Shown: positions 1 to 6,605, numbered from the stretch's first letter. The stretch is DNA of 9,766 nucleotides from Pseudomonadota bacterium (GCA_021808875.1 JAKBAU010000127.1:1-9766), one strand, 5' to 3'. Made by a program: numbers and translations. Notes: generated from the sequence alone by a model not told the origin.

Positions 1-30
1 TCCGATTTGCTGTCAGACGGGCACCCCGGG

Positions 31-369
31 TTATTGGTGCCGCTGGACGGGACCAACCGGGAAGGGGCCAACCGGGAAGGGCTTCTCGTCACGCACAAAG
101 GTGACATAGGCCACTAGTTCCCACAGGTACTGGATGAGATTGACCGAAAAACTACGCAGCTCCTCGTTCACCCGACCCTGGATCGCCATCATCACGAACT
201 GGACGATGCCGATGATCACTGCGATCCAGAACACGAACCAGGCAATAATTCCGAAGCCGATTGCATAAAGCAAACGGGCGGCATGAAACCCTGACGGCGC
301 CGTGCCGTCCTGGCCGCTGGAGCCATGTTGCCCTGCTTGCCCGGTATTGGATCCGCCGCTGTCACTCAT
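31..369 (-). CDS. DUF4389 domain small membrane protein
   Basis: This encodes a 112-residue protein of unknown function matching the DUF4389 family. Residues 1-27 are a Ser/Gly/Gln-rich, probably disordered tail. Residues about 33-64 are strongly hydrophobic and include the run IGFGIIAWFVFWIAVIIG. After them comes an amphipathic stretch with VNEELRSFSVNLIQYLWEL, and the family's usual KPFP ending is recognisable at residues 96-99. The ATG at 369 is preferred over an in-frame GTG at 384 because GGAGGT lies seven bases upstream of it. The extreme C-terminus carries a tandem duplication (FPVGP twice). The gene lies 54 bp downstream of the rhomboid gene on the same strand, so the two are probably co-transcribed. 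The family assignment is fairly secure from the hydrophobic core and the KPFP ending; the function is unknown. Confidence 0.8.
   Translation of the reverse strand: MSDSGGSNTGQAGQHGSSGQDGTAPSGFHAARLLYAIGFGIIAWFVFWIAVIIGIVQFVMMAIQGRVNEELRSFSVNLIQYLWELVAYVTFVRDEKPFPVGPFPVGPVQRHQ
53..81. repeat. 15-bp tandem duplication in the DUF4389 C-terminus
   Basis: The 14-base string CCAACCGGGAAGGG occurs at 53-66 and again at 68-81, a period of 15 bp. Being a multiple of three, it simply duplicates FPVGP near the end of the DUF4389 protein. It is probably a replication-slippage product. Confidence 0.85.
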
Positions 370-423
370 GGCTACTACCTCCACGGTCCGCGTCCAGAGC
401 CACCTGCAGGCTCTGGTGTCTCC

Positions 424-1146
424 TTATCTGGTGGCCGGTGCCCCCCCGTTCAAGTCTGCCAGCCACGCAAAAGGACCCGCCAGAAGCAGTCCGGCAAAAT
501 AGCCGCCAATATGCACCTGCCAGGCAATCAGCTGCACACTAGGTCCGGCCCCCATCCCTGTCAGACCGGCAAAAATATTAATCCCAATCCACAGGAGTGA
601 CCACAACACGATCTGGCGCGAGTAAATAGGTAGCAAACCGCGGTGATCACGCCGTGCATCCAGCATCGGCAGTATCGGATCCATCATCCGGAATGCAGCA
701 CCCATCAGCCCCGAAATCGCCCCGGAGGCTCCGATTACCGCTTCCAAAGAACCCCAATTGGCAACCAGGTGTGCGAGCGCCCCCAAAGCGCCGCACAGAA
801 GGAAGAAAATAAAGAACAGGCTTGCCCCGTAGCGACGCGCAACCACACTGCCAAAGGGCAGTAGCCAGACACAATTGATGCCCAGATGTTCAAGCCCGCC
901 ATGGATAAACTGGTAGCTAAAGAAGGGCACCGCGAACCACAGCCCGTGCAGATGAATGCCATAGGCGCCGCCAGAGTAAACCGCCGGAATGAGCGCATAA
1001 TGCACGATCAGCTGCTGCTGCAGGGTGAGGGGGGCCAGACGGTACGCGGCATAGGCCGTACACAGAAGCCCGATCAGGACAAGTACGGGCCAAGGCACCA
1101 GGAAGAGAGGCTGGCGCGGTTCAAAACGCTTTACGGGACCGTTCAT
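424..1146 (-). CDS. Rhomboid family intramembrane serine protease
   Basis: The 240-residue polytopic membrane protein has the full catalytic signature of rhomboid proteases, which cleave transmembrane substrates within the bilayer. The nucleophile is Ser141 in GASGAISG (139-146). The partner His212 lies in WQVHIGGYFAG. The HxxxN pair is His87/Asn91 in EHLGIN, equivalent by family pattern to His150/Asn154 of E. coli GlpG. About six hydrophobic segments are visible, near residues 13-35, 66-100, 106-130, 135-153, 177-198 and 206-230, matching the six-helix bacterial core. There is no cytosolic accessory domain. The ATG at 1146 has only a weak SD (AAGAG, eight bases away). It overlaps the stop of a possible 22-codon upstream ORF, so coupled translation is possible. 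DUF4389 follows 54 bp downstream; solA ends 291 bp upstream. The substrate cannot be told from the sequence. Confidence 0.93.
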   Translation of the reverse strand: MNGPVKRFEPRQPLFLVPWPVLVLIGLLCTAYAAYRLAPLTLQQQLIVHYALIPAVYSGGAYGIHLHGLWFAVPFFSYQFIHGGLEHLGINCVWLLPFGSVVARRYGASLFFIFFLLCGALGALAHLVANWGSLEAVIGASGAISGLMGAAFRMMDPILPMLDARRDHRGLLPIYSRQIVLWSLLWIGINIFAGLTGMGAGPSVQLIAWQVHIGGYFAGLLLAGPFAWLADLNGGAPATR

Positions 1147-1211
1147 GTGCGCACTCTTGGACTAAGAGCTTGCGCCCGTCCAGATCTTTGCCGCTCGCCT
1201 GAGACGTTCAT
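1143..1211 (-). CDS. Possible 22-codon upstream ORF coupled to rhomboid
   Basis: A short reading frame beginning MNVSGERQRS runs for 22 codons. It has GGAGA four bases before its ATG, a better SD than that of the rhomboid gene. Its TGA overlaps the rhomboid ATG as ATGA, the classical arrangement for translational coupling. The peptide is basic and matches no family I know. It could be a real leader or coupling ORF, or chance in GC-rich DNA; there is no independent support. Confidence 0.22.
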   Translation of the reverse strand: MNVSGERQRSGRAQALSPRVRT

Positions 1212-1437
1212 GAGCTCTCCGGTACATCGCCACTGCTGCCAAGCTCTGCTACTGCTCGGCAACGCGGCCGCAGTGGCGCGTTCATGGCGCGCGACAGCCT
1301 TCCGCCTTGCCGATTTGTCCTCCGTATACGGATCAGATCTCAAGCAGACACCATGCCCTCTATGGGCAGCCCATTGTTGGCAGATTACCTGTGGCAAAGG
1401 CAGATGGGAACTGTTCAATGTCCAAGCCCGCCGGTCG
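1147..1437. other. Intergenic region between solA and the rhomboid gene
   Basis: This 291-bp stretch lies downstream of solA and upstream of the rhomboid gene, both on the minus strand. It holds the possible 22-codon ORF at its left end. It also holds an inverted repeat: CGCCACTGC (1228-1236) and GCAGTGGCG (1270-1278), with inner arms TGCC (1237-1240) and GGCA (1258-1261). A 12-base palindrome, TCCGTATACGGA, lies at 1321-1332. I see no hairpin followed by a T-run that would be a clear terminator for solA, and no convincing sigma-70 promoter. Confidence 0.6.
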
Positions 1438-2601
1438 CTAAAAGCGGCGCAGCCCGAAGACGCCAAAACTCTCTGGCAGACGGCCCTGCATGCCCCACTG
1501 GCATAGCACTTCCCCAAGTGCGGCCGAATGCTTGAAGCCATGTCCTGAACAAGCCGACACGATCAATACCTGCGGATAGGAGGGATGGGCATCAACGATA
1601 AAACCAAAGTCTGCCGTCTGGGTATAAAGGCAGCTCCTGGCCTTCAGTCGGTGCGCCGACAGGTAACGCAGGTTCGGAGCTACATAGTCGCGATAAAAAT
1701 CCGCGCTCTCCGCTTCTTCAACGTCCCGCCGGACGCTGTCAGCCGTCGTGGTTACCCTATCCTGTTCACTGGCAATCTTGATCCCGCCGGACGGACCATC
1801 CAGCGCCGGAAAGCCGTAGAGCATGCGCAACCCCTCCGGCAGCTGCCAGATGAATACGGGACAACGCTCTGGCGCGAACAGGTCAGGATTTTCTGTCACG
1901 GCAAACCAGTTCAGGACCTGCCGCGTCACGCGAAAAACGGGCGCAAAAGATGGACCCAGAAGCTCGGGCATCCACGCTCCGGCTGCGAGGATGAGACGCC
2001 GGGCGCGGTAGGATCCCAGCTCGGTTATGACCCGCACGCCCGCACCGTCGCTCTCAAACTTCCCTAGCCGCTCGGAGGTGTGAACATGAGCGCCAAACCG
2101 TTGGGCCAGTGACAGCTGGACCCTGATGCAGGCCTCAGGACGAACGAACCCGGCCTCAGGTTCATAATAGCCATATTCCTGATCGCGCACGCAAAACTGG
2201 GGAAAGCGGCTACGAATGGTCTGCGCATCGAGCATCGCGTGCGCTATGCGATGACGGCGGGCAGCCTCAAGCGTGGTGGAGAAAAAGCTTGCGCCATGAA
2301 CCGGGGCTCTCGTCTCGTCACTGGAAATCATGAGTGCCCCACACTGGGTGAGCAGCGTCTCTCCGCTGTCCGCCTCGATGTGGCGCCAGAGCTCTTGGCT
2401 ACGCTGGGCGAGCGGAGTCAAATGCGCGCCTTCACCGATGGCAAGGCGGGTGATGCGGCTGTCACCATGACTGGAGCCAAATTCGTGCGGGGGACTAAAT
2501 CGATCCAGGCCAAGCACGGAGACACCGGCCCGGGCAAGTTGGTAAATGCTGGCACTGCCCATGGCGCCCAGCCCAGCCACAATGACCTCGTAAGCCAACA
2601 T
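1438..2601 (-). CDS. solA: FAD-dependent amine oxidase, SolA / monomeric sarcosine oxidase family
   Basis: The 387-residue flavoenzyme belongs to the N-methyltryptophan oxidase / monomeric sarcosine oxidase family. These enzymes oxidise N-methylated amino acids to the free amino acid, formaldehyde and H2O2. The FAD-binding GxGxxG is AGLGAMG at residues 9-15. The family block GSSHGDSRITRLAIGEG follows near residue 42. The cysteine that carries FAD covalently in this family is Cys324 in SCLYTQT, followed by FIVDAHP and the C-terminal SGHGFKHS. The ATG at 2601 is chosen over an in-frame start at 2646: AAGGA lies just upstream, and the 15 extra residues would precede the Rossmann strand. It is divergent from the OPT transporter (76 bp apart). 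The family is sure; the substrate (N-methyltryptophan, sarcosine or another secondary amine) is not, so the gene symbol is by similarity only. Confidence 0.9.
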   Translation of the reverse strand: MLAYEVIVAGLGAMGSASIYQLARAGVSVLGLDRFSPPHEFGSSHGDSRITRLAIGEGAHLTPLAQRSQELWRHIEADSGETLLTQCGALMISSDETRAPVHGASFFSTTLEAARRHRIAHAMLDAQTIRSRFPQFCVRDQEYGYYEPEAGFVRPEACIRVQLSLAQRFGAHVHTSERLGKFESDGAGVRVITELGSYRARRLILAAGAWMPELLGPSFAPVFRVTRQVLNWFAVTENPDLFAPERCPVFIWQLPEGLRMLYGFPALDGPSGGIKIASEQDRVTTTADSVRRDVEEAESADFYRDYVAPNLRYLSAHRLKARSCLYTQTADFGFIVDAHPSYPQVLIVSACSGHGFKHSAALGEVLCQWGMQGRLPESFGVFGLRRF

Positions 2602-2677
2602 CCTTGTCCTTCCCCCAGCGTGACAGGCCCCGCCCGAACATGACACTCTGCCCCTGTCGTTCCGTCAGGGGGTGTTC
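2602..2677. promoter_or_regulatory. Divergent solA/opt control region
   Basis: The 76-bp gap must carry the promoters and any operator for both divergent genes. TGACA occurs twice exactly 20 bp apart (2621-2625 and 2641-2645), about two helical turns, as would suit a dimeric regulator. CCCCTG (2652-2657) and CAGGGG (2666-2671) form a hairpin whose right arm contains most of the SD (AGGGGG, 2667-2672) for the GTG at 2678. I cannot pick out a good -35/-10 pair. The role is inferred from position. Confidence 0.4.
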
Positions 2678-4630
2678 GTGACCGGATCCAAAAAACCTGC
2701 GCCACTCGAATTCACGCTGCGCGGGGTGATTCTGGGCGTGCTGATCACGCTTGTCTTTACTGCTGCCAATGTCTATCTCGGCCTCAAGGTGGGCATGACA
2801 TTTGCCACCTCGATACCGGCTGCCGTGATTTCCATGGCGGCACTGTCGGCATTTAGAGACTCCACGATCCTTGAAAACAACATCGTGCAGACGGTCGCCT
2901 CCGCGGCCGGCACCTTGTCGGCGATCATTTTTGTTCTGCCAGGGCTTGTTATCGTCGGCTGGTGGAGTGGCTTCAGCTTCTGGCAGAGCTTTTTTGTCTG
3001 TGCCGCCGGCGGCATCCTGGGGGTTCTGTTCACCATCCCCCTGCGACGGGCGATGGTGACCACGAGCGATCTTCCCTATCCCGAAGGCGTGGCAGCCGCC
3101 GAGGTGCTGGAAGTCGGCGCCCGTGCTCGCGAGGCCGCCGGCGCCGAAGCCCGCGAAGGGCTGATTGCCGTCGTTTATGGCGCCGTCGCCTCAGCCGGCT
3201 TGGCCTGCCTGGCTGCAACCCGCGTGGCAGCCGGTGAGTTCACCATGTACTTCCCGCTTGGTGGCGGCGCAGAAAGCGGCATTGATATGGGCTGGTCCCT
3301 CGCCCTCGCAGGGGCGGGTTACCTTGTCGGGCTATCCGTGGGCCTGGCCATGCTGCTGGGGCTCATCATCGCCTGGGGAGGCGCAGTGCCTCTGCTCACT
3401 TTGAGCATGGCTGCGCCCGCGGGAATGTCCGCTGCCGCCCACGCCGCCGATATCTGGACCAATCAAGTGCGCTTCATCGGCGCCGGAACTATCGCCATCG
3501 CCGCCATCTGGACCCTGCTCAAACTGGGCCGACCGGTAATCACCGGGGTGATGTCGACACTGGGCGCGGCCAAGGCGCGCAAACAGGGCAACCACGACCG
3601 CCAAGACATTGACATGAGCATCGGCTGGATCGCACTCCTGGCCACAGGCTGCCTCGTCGTGATCGGCGTCATCATGGCGCAATTTCTCGCTCCCACCGCA
3701 CTCGCGAGCCACAGCCTTGTGCTCATTGCCGCGGCACTGCCTTTTGTGTTCCTCGGCGGATTTCTCATCGCGGCGATCTGCGGCTACATGGCTGGTCTCA
3801 TCGGTGCCTCAAACAGTCCGATTTCCGGTGTCGGCATTCTGGCCATCGTGATCTGCGCGGCACTCTTTCTGGCCATCGCCCATCCCGTGGGAGCGTCCAA
3901 GGCCGCCCTGGTGGCCTTTGCCCTGTTTGCAACGGCGATCGTGTTTGCCATTGCGACCATCTCCAATAACAACCTGCAGGACCTCAAGACCGGACAGCTT
4001 GTAGGTGCAACGCCAGCTGCACAACAGTGGGCGCTGATCGTAGGCGTTATCGCCGGGGCGGCAATCATTCCCCCGGTTCTCAATCTCCTGGCTCAGGCAT
4101 TCGGCTTTGCCGGCGCTGCCAACCTTCACACCGTGACCGCCCAGCCACTTGCGGCACCACAAGCCACCTTGATCGCGGCGCTGGCGCAGGGCGTGATCGA
4201 ACAGAAACTCAACATCACCATGCTCGGCATCGGACTTGGCGTTGGCGTTGTGGTCATTATCATCGATGAGCTGCTTGGACTGGCACGATTGGTGCGGCTG
4301 CCGCCACTGGCTGTCGGCATCGGCATCTATCTGCCGATGTCCGCAACTCTGCCGATCGTGGTCGGTGCAATCATCGGTCACCTCTACACGCGCTGGGCCC
4401 GACGGCGGAAAAATTCCGCACAGGCCGAACAGCTGGGCGTGCTCGTTGCCTCCGGCATGATCGTGGGCGAAAGCCTGTTCGGTGTGATCCTCGCCAGCCT
4501 TATCGTGGCGTTTTCCTCACAGGCACCACTGGCTCTGGTTGGAGCTCATTTCGCACCGGCGGGCTTCATCGGTTTCGCCGCGTTCGCACTCCTGATCGCC
4601 GCGCTCTATGGCTGGATGATGAAGCGCTGA
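2678..4630 (+). CDS. OPT family oligopeptide transporter
   Basis: The 650-residue, very hydrophobic protein belongs to the oligopeptide transporter (OPT) family, proton-coupled importers of small peptides or, in some members, metal chelates. Length and layout fit the bacterial branch, with roughly 14-16 membrane segments. Recognisable blocks in order are NVYLGLKVGMTFATSIPAAV (about 31-50), ENNIVQTVASAAGTL (about 66-80), LPYPEGVAAAEVL (about 132-144), SNSPISGVGIL near residue 380, and a C-terminal DELLG followed by IGIYLPMSATLPIVVG. The start is taken as the GTG at 2678, because AGGGGG lies five bases before it; a GTG at 2672 overlaps that SD and has none of its own. The SD sits in a potential hairpin. 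The gene is divergent from solA. The substrate is unknown; import of peptides that feed SolA is only a guess from placement. Confidence 0.92.
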   Translation: MTGSKKPAPLEFTLRGVILGVLITLVFTAANVYLGLKVGMTFATSIPAAVISMAALSAFRDSTILENNIVQTVASAAGTLSAIIFVLPGLVIVGWWSGFSFWQSFFVCAAGGILGVLFTIPLRRAMVTTSDLPYPEGVAAAEVLEVGARAREAAGAEAREGLIAVVYGAVASAGLACLAATRVAAGEFTMYFPLGGGAESGIDMGWSLALAGAGYLVGLSVGLAMLLGLIIAWGGAVPLLTLSMAAPAGMSAAAHAADIWTNQVRFIGAGTIAIAAIWTLLKLGRPVITGVMSTLGAAKARKQGNHDRQDIDMSIGWIALLATGCLVVIGVIMAQFLAPTALASHSLVLIAAALPFVFLGGFLIAAICGYMAGLIGASNSPISGVGILAIVICAALFLAIAHPVGASKAALVAFALFATAIVFAIATISNNNLQDLKTGQLVGATPAAQQWALIVGVIAGAAIIPPVLNLLAQAFGFAGAANLHTVTAQPLAAPQATLIAALAQGVIEQKLNITMLGIGLGVGVVVIIIDELLGLARLVRLPPLAVGIGIYLPMSATLPIVVGAIIGHLYTRWARRRKNSAQAEQLGVLVASGMIVGESLFGVILASLIVAFSSQAPLALVGAHFAPAGFIGFAAFALLIAALYGWMMKR

Positions 4631-4733
4631 AATGCTCTGCGGTCTAAAGGCCGAAGGTTCTATTGGAGTTGCACATTAAGCAGTTCTCCGGCGGCGTCCT
4701 GCGTCGCTTAGACTGGTGCCTCTCCACAGGTTT

Positions 4734-4847
4734 CTACAGGCTGTCCAGCCGCCGTTTGATGCTGATTGTGGCATTGGTCTCGGCGTTGGCGGTATAGACG
4801 CACGCGAAACAGAGGAACTGCGCCGATTCTGGTGTCAGGTAGAGCCG
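4734..4847 (-). pseudogene. tnpB: tnpB C-terminal zinc-ribbon remnant
   Basis: On the minus strand, a frame open between stops at 4848-4850 and 4734-4736 encodes about 37 residues. They match the C-terminus of TnpB, the RNA-guided nuclease of IS200/IS605 elements. The diagnostic part is FLCFACVYTANAETNA, which corresponds to the second half of the TnpB zinc ribbon and the last RuvC block (family pattern FxCxxCGxTANADxNAA). It is followed by an IKRRLDSL ending. The Gly after the second Cys is Val, and the RuvC-III Asp is Glu, as expected for a decayed copy. No start codon or N-terminal 90 percent remains. It is short, but the combined motif is specific. Confidence 0.68.
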
Positions 4848-4888
4848 TTAGGTATTGGCCATGCGGGGCTTCGCAAGGCAACAATCCG

Positions 4889-5076
4889 ATGGACAGTGAC
4901 AAAGACGATAGACGCGGCAGACATTACGGATTTCCGCGTCATGTTTATTGGGTCTTTGTGACCAAATACCGCCGCCACTGGAAGGGCGTGCTGTGGTCCC
5001 CTTCTCCTTCGCAGCGTCCTGTAGCGGCGCCCCCGGAATCACCTGGCAATATATCGCGTAACAGCGGACGCCCGAC
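4889..5076 (+). pseudogene. tnpA: tnpA (Y1 HUH transposase), internally deleted and frameshifted
   Basis: From the ATG at 4889 the frame reads MDSDKDDRRGRHY, then HVYWVFVTKYRR, the N-terminus of an IS200/IS605 TnpA. It then jumps, near 4972-4981, straight to WKGVLWSPS, which belongs near the C-terminus. About 65-70 residues, including the HUH metal-binding motif, are missing. One base is lost around 5004-5007 and the reading continues in another frame from TTC at 5008: FAASCSGAPG, then TWQYIA, a TAA at 5059 where the family has Gln, then QRTPD to 5076. The catalytic-type Tyr (in QYI) survives but HUH does not, so the product cannot transpose. At least three separate lesions show long decay. 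Confidence 0.82.
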
Positions 5077-5155
5077 CAAGACTTCGTCTGGCCACAAATG
5101 CGCCGTCGTCCCGGACCCGATCTAAACGCCAGAACTTGCACGCCAAAGGCTCCGG

Positions 5156-6031
5156 TCAAGGACGAAGTGAGGACAGCCGTTCTGCGCGCACGAGGATAGC
5201 CTGCGCCTGCTTCAGGTGCGGCATATCGAGCATCTTGCCGTCCAGCGCGGCAACACCCTCGCCATGAGCAAAGGCCGCAACAACGCGCTGGGCATGGGCA
5301 ATCTCAGGCTCGGAGGGAGAGAACGCCTCGTTGATCACTGCAACCTGGCCCGGATGGATTGCGAGCATGCCATCAAAGCCTTCCATCGCGGCGTTGCGAG
5401 CACTGCGCTCAAGCCCCACCTCATCGCGAAAATCCGCGTACAAAGTCTCGATGGCACCAACCTGTGCAGCCTTGGCGGCGATCAGCGCAAGGCTGCGTAC
5501 CACCTGATAGGTGAATAGAAACTCCCCCCCAAGCCCGCGATTGGTACTGGCGCCAAGCGCTGCGGCAAGATCTTCGGCGCCCCAGGTCAGGGCCATAAGA
5601 CGTGGTGGTGCCTTCTGGTAGGCGAGCAGGTTCAAGACCGCACGCGGCGTCTCGGTTGCCACAGGCAAAAGCTTGATCTGACCGCGGGTGAGCCCGGCCT
5701 GCACCTCACGCTCGGCGATCAGCCGGTCCAGCTGAATGAGATCCTCAATGGTTTCGACCTTGGGGACCACAAGTGCAGCCGGCGCTGCTGGCACGATTGC
5801 GTCCAGGTCGTGTAGCAGATCCACACTACCCGGTGCATTCACGCGCACATAAAGTTGCATGGGGGCGCCGTGTTTCAGACACGCGCAGACTTTGTGGCGT
5901 GCAGCCGCGCGATTTGGTGCGGCGACCGAATCCTCCAGATCAAGGATCAACGCATCGGCAGCAATGGTCAGAGCCTTTGCAAGCTTTTTCTCACTGTCAG
6001 CCGGAACAAAAAGCAAGGAACGTGGAATCAC
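5156..6031 (-). CDS. CitE-like CoA-ester lyase (HpcH/HpaI aldolase superfamily)
   Basis: The 291-residue cytosolic enzyme belongs to the CitE-like branch of the HpcH/HpaI aldolase superfamily. These enzymes split a 3-hydroxyacyl-CoA such as malyl-, beta-methylmalyl- or citramalyl-CoA into acetyl- or propionyl-CoA plus glyoxylate or pyruvate, using Mg2+. Motifs in order: RSLLFVPA (4-11), LILDLEDSV (28-36), the phosphate/CoA-contacting Arg in LYVRVNAPG (60-68), LVVPKVET (87-94), Glu127 in TETPR, GAEDL (151-155) with the second metal ligand, and AIHPGQV (224-230) with INEAFSPS, then DGKMLDMP near 264-271. The start is a GTG with AGAGGA seven bases upstream. It lies 38 bp downstream of the MaoC-type gene on the same strand, clearly an operon. 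It is not a citrate lyase subunit here, as citD/citF are absent. The exact substrate is undetermined. Confidence 0.88.
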   Translation of the reverse strand: MIPRSLLFVPADSEKKLAKALTIAADALILDLEDSVAAPNRAAARHKVCACLKHGAPMQLYVRVNAPGSVDLLHDLDAIVPAAPAALVVPKVETIEDLIQLDRLIAEREVQAGLTRGQIKLLPVATETPRAVLNLLAYQKAPPRLMALTWGAEDLAAALGASTNRGLGGEFLFTYQVVRSLALIAAKAAQVGAIETLYADFRDEVGLERSARNAAMEGFDGMLAIHPGQVAVINEAFSPSEPEIAHAQRVVAAFAHGEGVAALDGKMLDMPHLKQAQAILVRAERLSSLRP

Positions 6032-6069
6032 CGATGCATCCTCTTGAACAGGTTTGGCGATGTTAGATC

Positions 6070-6522
6070 CTACTGGGGTTTGCGCAGCATCAGCGCCGAA
6101 CGCTTGCAGCTGGCGACCATTTGACCGCGCTGGTTATAGGCGCGATGGGCAAAGACGACCAGACCATTGGCGGGCCGTGATTTGCTTGGCCGCAGCTCAA
6201 GAACCTCGCTTTCCACCCGGAGCGTATCACCGTGAAATACCGGCTCTGGAAAGCGTACTTCATCCATACCGAGATTGGCCACCGTGGTACCCAGTGTCGT
6301 CTCACCTACCGAAATGCCAATCATCAGCCCCAGGGTAAAAAGCGAATTGACGATGCGAGTTCCGAATTCAGTTTGCTTGGCATATTCTTCATCGAGATGA
6401 AGCTGCGCCGGATTGTGCGTGATCGCGGTGAAGAAGACATTGTCAGCCTCTGTCACCGTTCGTCGGATAGGGTGCGTGAAGATCTGACCCACCACAAACT
6501 CTTCAAAATAAAGTCCAGCCAT
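6070..6522 (-). CDS. MaoC-type hot-dog acyl-CoA hydratase/dehydratase
   Basis: The 150-residue single hot-dog-fold protein of the MaoC family has the expected flow: [12 protein letters not shown] (4-15), [20 protein letters not shown] (22-41), [13 protein letters not shown] (42-54), then the [12 protein letters not shown] helix. Later come [20 protein letters not shown] and SKSRP. Classical (R)-specific hydratases have GDxNPxH. Here the block reads THNPAQLH, so the usual catalytic Asp is absent and the presumed catalytic His42 is spaced one residue further. That is the pattern of the itaconyl/mesaconyl-CoA-type MaoC subgroup as I recall it. The ATG at 6522 has AGGAG six bases upstream. The CitE-like lyase follows 38 bp downstream. 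Together they would hydrate an unsaturated branched dicarboxylyl-CoA and cleave the product. The family is sure; the substrate is inferred from the pairing. Confidence 0.88.
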   Translation of the reverse strand: MAGLYFEEFVVGQIFTHPIRRTVTEADNVFFTAITHNPAQLHLDEEYAKQTEFGTRIVNSLFTLGLMIGISVGETTLGTTVANLGMDEVRFPEPVFHGDTLRVESEVLELRPSKSRPANGLVVFAHRAYNQRGQMVASCKRSALMLRKPQ

Positions 6523-6561
6523 GAGCGCTCCTGGATGACGGTCTCTACGGTATATGACATC

Positions 6562-6589
6562 AATTTAGCCCAGCTGCGCCAGCCGCCAA
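6562..6589 (-). promoter_or_regulatory. Possible sigma-70 promoter for the maoC-citE operon
   Basis: Reading the minus strand, TTGGCG (complement of 6584-6589) and TAAATT (complement of 6562-6567) are separated by 16 bases, about 40 bp before the maoC-type ATG. The -35 matches only three consensus positions and the -10 four. Read-through from epmB, 83 bp upstream, is an alternative source of transcription. Confidence 0.28.
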
Positions 6590-6605
6590 AGCGTCACCAC
6601 CGCCT

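Larger units (their letters stand above)
4686..5095. mobile_element. Degenerate IS200/IS605-family element (divergent tnpB/tnpA relic)
   Basis: The gap between the opt stop and the citE-like stop holds remnants of both genes of an IS605-type element in their divergent arrangement. The tnpB tail is on the minus strand on the left, and tnpA is on the plus strand on the right. Both have lost their centres, so the outer ends survive. Candidate end hairpins are GCGGCG-TCCTG-CGTCGC (4691-4707, beyond the tnpB stop, one G-T pair) and AGAC-TTC-GTCT (5079-5089, just after tnpA). An imperfect hairpin with an A/A mismatch lies between the genes (4858-4879). Such subterminal imperfect hairpins are what TnpA recognises in this family. 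Exact boundaries are not determined; the limits given enclose the recognisable parts. Elements of this family leave no target duplication, so none is expected. Confidence 0.72.

Noticed and set aside
20..41. GGCACC/GGTGCC hairpin over the DUF4389 stop as a terminator
   Set aside because: The stem is only six pairs with a ten-base loop and no T-run follows on the minus strand.
1321..1332. Perfect 12-base palindrome TCCGTATACGGA as an operator
   Set aside because: About two 12-base palindromes are expected by chance in a window of this length, and it is not close to a start codon.
886..1506. 206-codon open frame on the plus strand
   Set aside because: It runs antisense through the rhomboid gene and the solA tail, has no recognisable domain, and is explained by GC-rich shadow coding.
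4641..4656. Short stem CGGTC-TAAA-GGCCG after opt as a terminator
   Set aside because: It has five pairs with one G-T and no following T-run, too weak to call.
4848..5159. 103-codon minus-strand frame across the IS relic
   Set aside because: It is antisense to the tnpA remnant and does not include the tnpB tail, which lies beyond its stop in the same frame; no protein family is recognisable.
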